Shown piece by piece: positions 1 to 5,965 of a stretch of DNA of 8,405 nucleotides. Source of the stretch: Clostridia bacterium (GTDB lineage: Bacteria > Bacillota > Clostridia > Lachnospirales > CAG-274); NCBI GenBank assembly GCA_030536675.1, contig JAUNPM010000060.1, positions 1 to 8,405 of the forward strand, read 5' to 3'. Both the position numbers and the translations under genes were made by a program. A model generated the notes under the pieces. It worked only from the letters and a program-made list of their open reading frames with translations. It was not told the origin of the DNA and did not search any database. Every line of letters begins with the position of its first letter. Position 1 is the stretch's first letter.

Positions 1-1104
1 GTTAAATCGGACAAGGATATTCCGCTTATTGATGCAACACCAGGTATCAGATCATTGCAAATTCATATTGACAGCACAAAAATGTCTGTAAAGGAATTAG
101 CTGATAGGGTTGCAGAGATTGATGCCGGAATAGGGGATTTAAGTGATTTCAAGATAAAATCAAGAATTGTAAAAATGCCTTTATCCTGGGATGATCCCAA
201 GGCAAAGCTAGCTATGGAAAGATACTATCAAAACGTAAGGACAAATGCACCATGGTGTCCTGACAATAAGGAATTTATTAGAAGGATAAACGGCTTAAAT
301 TCTATAGATGATGTTAAGAAGATAATTTTTGATGCGACTTATATGGTAATGGGACTTGGCGATGTTTATCTTGGAGCACCTGTAAGTATCCCTCTGGATC
401 CCAGACACAGATTGGTTACAACAAAGTATAATCCTGCCAGAACTTGGACACCTGAAAATGCCGTGGGTATTGGTGGTGCCTATATGGGAATCTATGGTAT
501 GGAAGGACCGGGGGGATATCAGCTTTTTGGAAGAACTATACAAACTTGGAATTCTAAGAGGACCACGAAGAGTTTTAAAGAAGGAAAGCCGTGGCTTTTG
601 GACTTCTTTGACCAGATCAAATTTTATTCTGTTACAGCGGAAGAGCTTCTTCAAATAAGAGATGATTTTTTAAGAGGTAAGTTTGAAGTAGAAACAGAAG
701 AAACTGTTTTTGATTATGGCGAATATATGAAATTTTTAGACAGTATAAAGGAAGAAAGCAATGCTGTAAAGGAAAAAGAGATAATTGCATTTAACGAAGA
801 AAGAGAAATGTGGAAGAAAAAGGGTCTTGATCATTTTGAAGTTAAACACGATCAAAATCAAAAAGATACCAAAATACCTGATGGTTGTGAAGCTGTTTTT
901 TCAAATATGCCGGGCAGTGTTTGGAAAATACTTGTAAAAAAAGGCGATACAGTGAAAAAGGGTGAGGCTTTGATAATTGAGGAAAGTATGAAAATGGAGT
1001 TTCCTCTAGAAGCACCTTGTGATGGAGAAATTGTTGATATATTTATAAAAGAAAGTCAGGAGGTATGCGGAGGACAAGTACTCTTGGCTGTAAGGAAGGT
1101 GTGA
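1..1104 (+). CDS. Urea carboxylase-type biotin-dependent carboxylase, C-terminal part (5' end outside window)
   Basis: The frame is open from base 1, so this is the last 367 codons of a larger gene; family members are about 1,200 residues. These enzymes carboxylate urea to allophanate using ATP, bicarbonate and a carried biotin. Window residues 1-190 match the end of the carboxyltransferase region (KipI/AHS1-like), with TPGIRSLQIH, NAPWCPDNKEFIRRINGL, GLGDVYLGAP, LDPRHRLVTTKYNPARTWTP and YGMEGPGGYQLFGRT. A charged, probably helical linker (190-290) follows, then a biotinyl domain (292-367) with the site ESMKME; the biotinylated Lys is window residue 331. Ser replaces the commoner Ala before Met, which should be tolerated. 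The biotin carboxylase and KipA-like domains lie upstream and cannot be judged. The allophanate hydrolase gene starts 4 nt after the stop, so the two are co-transcribed. Some members of this family act on guanidine rather than urea, and this fragment does not decide which. Confidence 0.93.
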   Translation, partial: VKSDKDIPLIDATPGIRSLQIHIDSTKMSVKELADRVAEIDAGIGDLSDFKIKSRIVKMPLSWDDPKAKLAMERYYQNVRTNAPWCPDNKEFIRRINGLNSIDDVKKIIFDATYMVMGLGDVYLGAPVSIPLDPRHRLVTTKYNPARTWTPENAVGIGGAYMGIYGMEGPGGYQLFGRTIQTWNSKRTTKSFKEGKPWLLDFFDQIKFYSVTAEELLQIRDDFLRGKFEVETEETVFDYGEYMKFLDSIKEESNAVKEKEIIAFNEEREMWKKKGLDHFEVKHDQNQKDTKIPDGCEAVFSNMPGSVWKILVKKGDTVKKGEALIIEESMKMEFPLEAPCDGEIVDIFIKESQEVCGGQVLLAVRKV

Positions 1105-1108
1105 TTAA

Positions 1109-2827
1109 ATGAATTTTGCAAAAAGGCTTAGTATAGACTATTTGCACAGTGGCTATAAGAGTGGATGCTTTACCCCAAAAGATATATGCAATGAGATCAT
1201 AAAAAGGGTTGAAAAATATTCGGAAAAAAATATTTGGATAACTAAACCCAATATGAACATAATGTTAAAGTACATAGATAGGCTTGGTACAATTGATATA
1301 GACAAATATCCTCTATGGGGTATTCCGTTTGCTATAAAAGATAACATTGATTTAGAGCAAACAGAAACTACAGCGGCCTGTAAGGCGTATGCGTATAAAC
1401 CTGTAAAAAGTGCATTTGTTGTACAAAAGTTAATTGATGCAGGTGCTATTCCCGTAGGTAAGACAAATTTAGATCAGTTTGCAACAGGTCTTGTAGGCAC
1501 AAGGAGTCCATATGGAGAGGTACATAATTCATTAAATGATGAGCTGATAAGCGGAGGCTCCAGTTCGGGATCGGCTGTTGCTGTTAGCTTGGGGCTTTGC
1601 TCATTTGCTTTAGGTACAGATACTGCAGGTTCGGGGCGTATACCTGCTGCACTTAATTGCATTGTTGGATATAAACCAAGTTTAGGTGCATGGTCTACTT
1701 CAGGGGTAGTTCCTGCTTGTGCAAGCCTTGACTGTGTTACTGTTTTTTCTGTTAATATTGCGGATGCTGAAAAGGTAAATGAGTGTGCAAGAGGCTTTGA
1801 CTTGGAATGTAGTTGGTCAAGAAAATTTGGCAGTATAATTAAGAAGCTGCCTAAAAAAATATTGCTTGCAAAAAATAATATTGAATTCTATGGCGACTAC
1901 GGAGAAATTTATAATAAAAAGTGGAACAGAGCGGTTGATCGTATAAAGAATATGGGAATAGAAGTAGAATATATAGATTATACTATGTTTAGCAAGGTTG
2001 CCTCAATTTTGTACGACGGACCTTGGATCGCCGAAAGATGGAAGGATATAGGGCGTTTTGTTGAAAATAATCCAAACAAAGTATTTCACGTTACCGAAAA
2101 AATATTAAGAATGGGTGCAAAAACTGAGTTCACTGCTTCTAAGCTTTTTGAAGCAATACATACTTTGAAAATGTATAAGCAGCAGGCTGATAATATTTTA
2201 AAGGATGCAGTGCTTATTATGCCTACAGCGGGAGGAACATTTACAAGAGAACAAGTAAGAAATAATCCCATAGAAACAAATTCTAAAATGGGGCTTTATA
2301 CAAATCACTGTAATTTGCTGGATTTATGCGCTATTAATATACCAGAAAATTCAAATGATTTCAGTATTCCATTTGGAATTACGGTTTTTGCCGAACACAA
2401 CAGTGAGGGTATAATGCTGGAATTTGCCGAAAAATTTCTTGAAAATGAAAGAATGGATATTGCGGTTTGCGGATTGCATAAAAAAGGCTTTCCGCTTGAA
2501 TATCAGCTTACGGAGCTTGGTGGTAAATATGTTGAAACCGTTAAAACCTCGGATAAGTATAGACTTTACAAATTGAATACAAATCCTCAGAAGCCGGGAT
2601 TAATAAAAAGTAAATTGGGAAATCAAATAGAAGTTGATATTTTCTCTGTTCCTATAAATAAATTTGGTTGGTTTATGCAAAATGTGGCATCTCCTTTGTG
2701 TATTGGAGATGTTGAGCTAAATGATGGCAGAGTTTTAAAGGGCTTTATTGCTGAGAGTATATGTATTGATAACGCTAAAGATATTACTGATAAAGGAAGA
2801 TTTGATGTAAGTGAAATACTAAAATAA
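1109..2827 (+). CDS. atzF: Allophanate hydrolase
   Basis: This 572-residue protein hydrolyses allophanate to ammonia and CO2, completing ATP-dependent urea breakdown started by the carboxylase encoded just upstream. Residues 1-440 are an amidase-signature domain with the full Ser-cisSer-Lys triad: K77 (AIKDNID), S151 (SGGSSSGSA) and nucleophile S175 (GTDTAGSGRIP). The 74- and 24-residue spacings match fatty-acid amide hydrolase. Y302 and R310 (LYDGPWIAER) sit eight apart, like the residues I recall as substrate-binding in Kluyveromyces allophanate hydrolase (Tyr299, Arg307), which argues against a generic amidase or GatA. Residues 445-572 form the small C-terminal domain typical of true allophanate hydrolases (CGLHKKGFPLEYQLTELGGK; PLCIGDVEL); H457 occupies a conserved His position there. 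Length is normal and the frame intact. The start is supported by AAGGAAGGTG at 1092-1101. A 9-bp hairpin begins 7 nt after the stop. The symbol follows the AtzF family name. Confidence 0.95.
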   Translation: MNFAKRLSIDYLHSGYKSGCFTPKDICNEIIKRVEKYSEKNIWITKPNMNIMLKYIDRLGTIDIDKYPLWGIPFAIKDNIDLEQTETTAACKAYAYKPVKSAFVVQKLIDAGAIPVGKTNLDQFATGLVGTRSPYGEVHNSLNDELISGGSSSGSAVAVSLGLCSFALGTDTAGSGRIPAALNCIVGYKPSLGAWSTSGVVPACASLDCVTVFSVNIADAEKVNECARGFDLECSWSRKFGSIIKKLPKKILLAKNNIEFYGDYGEIYNKKWNRAVDRIKNMGIEVEYIDYTMFSKVASILYDGPWIAERWKDIGRFVENNPNKVFHVTEKILRMGAKTEFTASKLFEAIHTLKMYKQQADNILKDAVLIMPTAGGTFTREQVRNNPIETNSKMGLYTNHCNLLDLCAINIPENSNDFSIPFGITVFAEHNSEGIMLEFAEKFLENERMDIAVCGLHKKGFPLEYQLTELGGKYVETVKTSDKYRLYKLNTNPQKPGLIKSKLGNQIEVDIFSVPINKFGWFMQNVASPLCIGDVELNDGRVLKGFIAESICIDNAKDITDKGRFDVSEILK

Positions 2828-2833
2828 TTATCT

Positions 2834-2856
2834 GCGTGTCGATAAAGTCGACACGC
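2834..2856 (+). other. Perfect 9-bp hairpin just after the allophanate hydrolase stop
   Basis: GCGTGTCGA (2834-2842) pairs perfectly with TCGACACGC (2848-2856) across a 5-nt loop, starting 7 nt after the TAA. No T-run follows (next bases TTGCAAGAA), so it is not a standard intrinsic terminator. It could stabilise the 3' end of the urea-operon mRNA, or simply be the left edge of the structured block described separately. Confidence 0.7.
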
Positions 2857-3097
2857 TTGCAAGAAATGCTAAGGTGGGGATCGGTCGTGTAGTTTACGTT
2901 CTTGCTATGGAAGTATACAAACCAGTCTCCGTCCATGGCTGCTTGGGCGAGCAGCAAAACAAGGTTTTGCGACCAGCCTAGGTCTGGCAAAGCTCTTACA
3001 AGCAACTTTGCTACGCAAAGCAAGTTCCGTATGCTTCGGGATTGCAAACCTGTAGATTAAAGTCGGCGACGCTTTTTGAATTACGGTGTTGCAAGAA
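2834..3097. repeat. GC-rich, hairpin-packed intergenic element of unknown identity
   Basis: No supported gene lies between 2828 and 3278. By hand count 2831-3080 is about 48 % G+C, whereas the 60 bases at 3121-3180 are about 20 %. The block contains a run of short inverted repeats: 2834-2842/2848-2856 (9 bp), 2905-2910/2933-2938 (6 bp, one G-U), 2938-2943/2950-2955 (6 bp), 2954-2960/2964-2970 (7 bp), 2971-2974/2981-2984 (4 bp), 3006-3011/3015-3020 (6 bp) and 3026-3029/3037-3040 (weak). AAAGTCG..ACGCTT occurs at 2844-2858 and again at 3059-3074, and TTGCAAGAA at 2857-2865 and 3089-3097, so the edges resemble imperfect direct repeats. This fits a dispersed palindromic repeat, a decayed small mobile element, or a structured RNA. 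I do not recognise a named family, tRNA or riboswitch, and the orientation is undetermined. Confidence 0.5.
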
Positions 3098-3120
3098 TTT
3101 CAATTTTACTTAAAAAGTTT

Positions 3121-3180
3121 AGTTTTTTGACAGTCTGTAATTCTGTAATTATATATGATTTTTTGACTGTTTAAAAAATT
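3121..3180. repeat. AT-rich imperfect inverted repeat enclosing an 8-bp tandem duplication
   Basis: AGTTTTTTGACAGTC (3121-3135) is partly complementary to GACTGTTTAAAAAATT (3165-3180), with a perfect ACAGTC/GACTGT core. Between the arms CTGTAATT occurs twice in tandem (3135-3142 and 3143-3150). The loop is long, so a role as a transcription terminator is doubtful. It may be a protein-binding site or a remnant of a mobile element. Confidence 0.35.
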
Positions 3181-3236
3181 AAGAAGTTTTTTTGAAGAGT
3201 GTTATAGTATTTTTATACAAAAAGTGATAATAAAAT

Positions 3237-3264
3237 AAAAACGGTGCATTTCTGCACCGTTTTT
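3237..3264 (-). terminator. Intrinsic terminator of glgC-glgD, probably bidirectional
   Basis: AAAAACGGTGCA (3237-3248) pairs perfectly with TGCACCGTTTTT (3253-3264) around a TTTC loop, a 12-bp stem. Read on the minus strand it lies 14 nt beyond the glgD stop and runs into a T-rich tail (TTTTTATTTTATTA). Read on the plus strand the stem also ends in TTTTT, so it can stop transcription arriving from the allophanate hydrolase side. It separates the two convergent operons. Confidence 0.92.
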
Positions 3265-3278
3265 GTATTAGTGTTAAT

Positions 3279-4391
3279 TTATACAACCTGTCCTTTTGTT
3301 ATAACAACGGGATCGTCGGGAGTACCTATAACCTGCTTGCCGTCGCTTATAACAGCTTCTTTATCTATGATGGCGTTTTCAATTACGCAGCCCTTTCCTA
3401 TATATGAGCTCTTCATTATAATTGAATTGTTTACTCTTGCGTTTTCTGAAATGGTTACTTTTCTAAACAATACTGAGTTTGAAACAGCGCCGTCTATAAT
3501 AGTACCTGTGCCTACGATTGTGTTTCTGACCTCTGCTGTTGAGTTGAATTTTGCAGGAGGATCGTCGCTTGGTTTTGTACTTATATAAGGCTCGCTTTTA
3601 AATACGGAAAGAACTTCAGGCTTAAGGAAGTCCATATTTGTTTCCATATATGCTTCAACACTGTTAAGAGTATTCCAGTAACCGTCAAAGCTGCAGCCGA
3701 AAATATTGAGATGATCTTTGTTTCTGAGTATAATATCTTTTACAAAGTCATAATATCCCTTTGGTATGGCATTTTCAAGAAGCTTGATCAAAAGAGGCCT
3801 TGAAATAACATATATACCCAGTGAAATGTTATCGCTCTTTGGGTCAATAGGCTTTTCTTCAAATGTTGTAAGTTTCATATTCTCATCGAAGGTTACTACA
3901 CCGTAATCGTGAGGATCCTTTGTTGTACCTGCAACATTTTTTGTTACTATAGTAATATCTGCGCCCTTATCAACGTGATATTCAAGGAGTTTCTGATAAT
4001 CCATTTTATAAATCGCATCACCTGATGTAATGACTACATATGGCTCGTGACTTCTTTTGAGGAATGAAATGTTTTGATAAATGGAATCTGCTACACCTCT
4101 AAACCAAAAATTGTTTTCACTTGTAAGGAATGGTGTAAATATGTATAAACCGCCTTCTTTTCTGTCTAAGTCCCACCATTTTGCTGATGAAAGGTGATCC
4201 TGTAAACTTCTTGAGTTGTACTGAGTAATAACGGCAACTTTATTAATTGAAGAGTTTGACATATTACTGAGAGTAAAATCTATAGCTCTGTAAGATGACG
4301 CAACGGGCATAGCCGCAATAGCTCTCACTTTACAGAGTGCTTTTAATCTTTCGCTGTTACCGCCTGCAAGTATGATACCTATAGCTTTCAT
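3279..4391 (-). CDS. glgD: Glucose-1-phosphate adenylyltransferase, GlgD subunit
   Basis: This 370-residue protein is the GlgD-type partner of GlgC in ADP-glucose pyrophosphorylase, the committed step of bacterial glycogen synthesis (glucose-1-phosphate + ATP to ADP-glucose + PPi) in the cytoplasm. Residues 1-240 form a nucleotidyltransferase fold (LAGGNSERL; YRAIDFTLSN; SGDAIYKMDY, D125 kept; FEEKP), and from about 285 onward there are left-handed beta-helix hexapeptide repeats (VGTGTIIDGAVSNSVLF). Compared with the adjacent GlgC, the Gly-rich loop is changed (GGNSERL for GGQGSRL), and the catalytic Lys of the AKPAV motif (K28 in GlgC) is Ile25. This suggests a weakly active or regulatory subunit, as described for Bacillota GlgD proteins. 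It starts 2 nt after the glgC stop, using a strong SD within the glgC 3' end, and is followed by a strong terminator. Length is normal for the family. Confidence 0.95.
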   Translation of the reverse strand: MKAIGIILAGGNSERLKALCKVRAIAAMPVASSYRAIDFTLSNMSNSSINKVAVITQYNSRSLQDHLSSAKWWDLDRKEGGLYIFTPFLTSENNFWFRGVADSIYQNISFLKRSHEPYVVITSGDAIYKMDYQKLLEYHVDKGADITIVTKNVAGTTKDPHDYGVVTFDENMKLTTFEEKPIDPKSDNISLGIYVISRPLLIKLLENAIPKGYYDFVKDIILRNKDHLNIFGCSFDGYWNTLNSVEAYMETNMDFLKPEVLSVFKSEPYISTKPSDDPPAKFNSTAEVRNTIVGTGTIIDGAVSNSVLFRKVTISENARVNNSIIMKSSYIGKGCVIENAIIDKEAVISDGKQVIGTPDDPVVITKGQVV

Positions 4392-4393
4392 AA

Positions 4394-5674
4394 TTAAATC
4401 CCCTCCTCAACAATAATTACGGATTTGCCGCTTTCAAGCTTGTTTTCGGCGTAATTATCTGAATTTGTTTTACCGTAAATTACGCAGTTTTTACCTATCT
4501 CTATATCAGACGGTACTGTAGTATTGCTGCCTATAACGGTAATACCGGTGTTATAAATATGAGGCTTTTCTTCATTGGCGGTGTTTTCTCCTGTGCCGAT
4601 AACTACATTATCGCCTATAACGGTGTTCTGGTCAATAATACACCTGTCTATAACTGTGTTTTTACCAATATGACAGCCTTCCATAATAATTGAATCTTTA
4701 ATGACCGCACCTTTTTCAATAATGATGTTTTTACTGAGTACGGAGTGCTCCACTTTGCCTTCTACCTGACAGCCCTCGGAAACTATACTTGTTTTAACCT
4801 CTGACTCGGGTCCTGCATACATTGGTGGCTGAAGATCGCTGTTTGTGTAAATTTTCCAAAAGTCCTCATAAAGATTAAATTCGGGAAGAGTTCTTATAAG
4901 CTCCATATTGGCAGCCCAATAGGATTCTATTGTTCCTACGTCCTTCCAGTAATCCTTAAATCTGTAAGCATAAAGAGTCATACCCTTGTTGAGCATTGAA
5001 GGAATAATGTGCTTTCCGAAATCACTGTCGGAATGGATCTTATTATCTTCAATAAGAGCTTCTCTGAGTTTGTCCCAAGTAAATATGTAAATACCCATAC
5101 TTGCAAGATTGCTCTTAGGGTTGGCGGGCTTTTCTTCAAATTCGTAAATTTTATCATTTTCATCGGCATTCATAATACCGAAACGAGATGCCTCTTCCAT
5201 TGTAACTTCAAGCACGGCAATTGTTACATCACAGTTATTTTGCTTGTGATATTTAAGCATAGCCGCATAATCCATTTTGTAAATATGATCGCCTGAAAGT
5301 ATGAGCACATATTCCGGCTTATTGGCATCAATATAATCGATATTTTGATATATTGCGTTTGCTGTGCCTGAATACCAATCGCCTTTTTCGCCCTCTCTCT
5401 GGTGAGGTGCCAAAATTGAAACACCGCCGTCACGAATGTCCAGATCCCAAGGAACACCTATACCAATATGCTGATTAAGTGTAAAGGGCTGATACTGTGT
5501 GAGAACACCAACGGTGTCTACACCTGAATTAACACAATTACTCATTGGAAAATCTATGATACGATATTTACCTCCAAAAGCAACTGCGGGTTTTGCCTTG
5601 TCCATAGTAAGTATACCAAGACGGCTTCCCTGTCCTCCGGCTAAAAGCATAGCCATCATTTCTTTTTTTCGCAT
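4394..5674 (-). CDS. glgC: Glucose-1-phosphate adenylyltransferase, catalytic subunit GlgC
   Basis: This 426-residue protein is the catalytic subunit of ADP-glucose pyrophosphorylase, which supplies ADP-glucose to glycogen synthase. The N-terminal nucleotidyltransferase domain has an intact loop GGQGSRL with R18, the catalytic K28 of AKPAVAFGGKYRIIDFP, the glucose-1-phosphate region WYSGTANAIYQN, metal-binding D129 in SGDHIYKMDY, and FEEKPANP. Beta-helix hexapeptide repeats fill roughly residues 295-400. R18 and K28 match E. coli R32 and K42. E. coli K39, the fructose-1,6-bisphosphate activator lysine, aligns with D25 here, so that type of activation is probably absent. The start is supported by GGAGGGA on the minus strand (5683-5689), 8 nt before the ATG; later in-frame Met codons (M6, M7, M9) lack as good a context. 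It is first in the glgC-glgD operon and diverges from the NAD synthetase gene. No other glycogen gene is visible in the window. Confidence 0.97.
   Translation of the reverse strand: MRKKEMMAMLLAGGQGSRLGILTMDKAKPAVAFGGKYRIIDFPMSNCVNSGVDTVGVLTQYQPFTLNQHIGIGVPWDLDIRDGGVSILAPHQREGEKGDWYSGTANAIYQNIDYIDANKPEYVLILSGDHIYKMDYAAMLKYHKQNNCDVTIAVLEVTMEEASRFGIMNADENDKIYEFEEKPANPKSNLASMGIYIFTWDKLREALIEDNKIHSDSDFGKHIIPSMLNKGMTLYAYRFKDYWKDVGTIESYWAANMELIRTLPEFNLYEDFWKIYTNSDLQPPMYAGPESEVKTSIVSEGCQVEGKVEHSVLSKNIIIEKGAVIKDSIIMEGCHIGKNTVIDRCIIDQNTVIGDNVVIGTGENTANEEKPHIYNTGITVIGSNTTVPSDIEIGKNCVIYGKTNSDNYAENKLESGKSVIIVEEGI
4399..4408 (-). promoter_or_regulatory. glgD ribosome binding site embedded in the glgC 3' end
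   Basis: On the minus strand the sequence reads GAGGAGGGGA, then TTTAATT and the glgD ATG. The purine-rich Shine-Dalgarno codes for the Glu-Glu-Gly near the GlgC C-terminus. With the glgC stop only 2 nt before the glgD start, this points to translational coupling and fixes the glgD start. Confidence 0.88.
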
Positions 5675-5713
5675 AGCTGCAATCCCTCCATTCGCTATGA
5701 TTTATTTAACTAT

Positions 5714-5743
5714 ATAATAACATACTTTTATAGTAAATTACAA
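5714..5743 (-). promoter_or_regulatory. Candidate sigma-A-type promoter for glgC-glgD
   Basis: On the minus strand there is a TTGTAA box (5738-5743), an 18-nt spacer, and TATTAT (5714-5719) preceded by TG, giving an extended -10. This would start transcription near 5707, leaving a 5' leader of roughly 30 nt that contains the glgC Shine-Dalgarno. The -35 match is only 4 of 6, and chance matches are common in such AT-rich DNA. Confidence 0.45.
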
Positions 5744-5795
5744 CAAAAATTATATAATTTTTTAAAAAAATAAATAAAAAATCGTGTAGCAGCAA

Positions 5796-5872
5796 TTTAC
5801 ACATATTTACAAAATAATATAATGTTTCCAAAAAATGCTAAATTATGCTTTATTTTATGTAAATTTTTTACA
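5796..5872. promoter_or_regulatory. Cluster of TTTACA half-sites in the glgC / NAD synthetase divergent region
   Basis: TTTACA occurs at 5796-5801 and 5806-5811, exactly one helical turn (10 bp) apart, and again at 5867-5872, where it forms a perfect inverted repeat TGTAAA-TTT-TTTACA (5858-5872). Related TAGTAAATTA copies lie at 5731-5740 and 5896-5905. The whole 5675-5965 gap is very AT-rich and holds no gene. The arrangement resembles an operator region controlling one or both divergent units, but no known regulator consensus is recognised. No convincing -35/-10 pair was found for the plus-strand gene; TATAGT at 5916-5921 is the best -10-like element. Confidence 0.3.
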
Positions 5873-5965
5873 AATATTTTATTTTGTTTGTATTTTAGTA
5901 AATTATGTGGTAATTTATAGTAAAATAGGTTAATATATAAATAATGCTATTAAAAGGGGGATATT

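Noticed and set aside
295..654. A 119-codon minus-strand frame inside the urea carboxylase gene.
   Set aside because: It is a shadow of the conserved carboxyltransferase domain on the plus strand, with no domain of its own.
2834..2856. The hairpin after allophanate hydrolase as a classical intrinsic terminator.
   Set aside because: The stem is perfect but no T-run follows. The clear terminator in this gap is at 3237-3264.
2784..3047. An 87-codon minus-strand frame with a TTG start, covering most of the GC island and the 3' end of the allophanate hydrolase gene.
   Set aside because: It has no clear ribosome binding site, runs antisense into a conserved gene, shows no recognisable domain, and its coding region is made of short palindromes. 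An open frame over a GC-richer block in AT-rich DNA is expected by chance. If the block is a dispersed repeat, this frame may be annotated many times as a hypothetical protein.
2880..3050. A tRNA or a known riboswitch in the GC island.
   Set aside because: No cloverleaf, T-loop GTTCRA or CCA-end arrangement fits, and no guanidine, glycine, TPP or other familiar riboswitch core was recognised. The block also sits downstream of one operon and antisense to nothing it could regulate as a 5' leader.
3244..3588. A 114-codon plus-strand frame with hydrophobic stretches, opposite the glgD 3' end.
   Set aside because: It starts inside the terminator hairpin and lies antisense to the conserved beta-helix repeats of GlgD. 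The apparent hydrophobicity comes from reading those repeats backwards.
5675..5965. A replication origin or DnaA-box cluster in the very AT-rich divergent region.
   Set aside because: No TTATCCACA-like boxes were found. The AT-richness fits a divergent promoter region in a low-GC genome.
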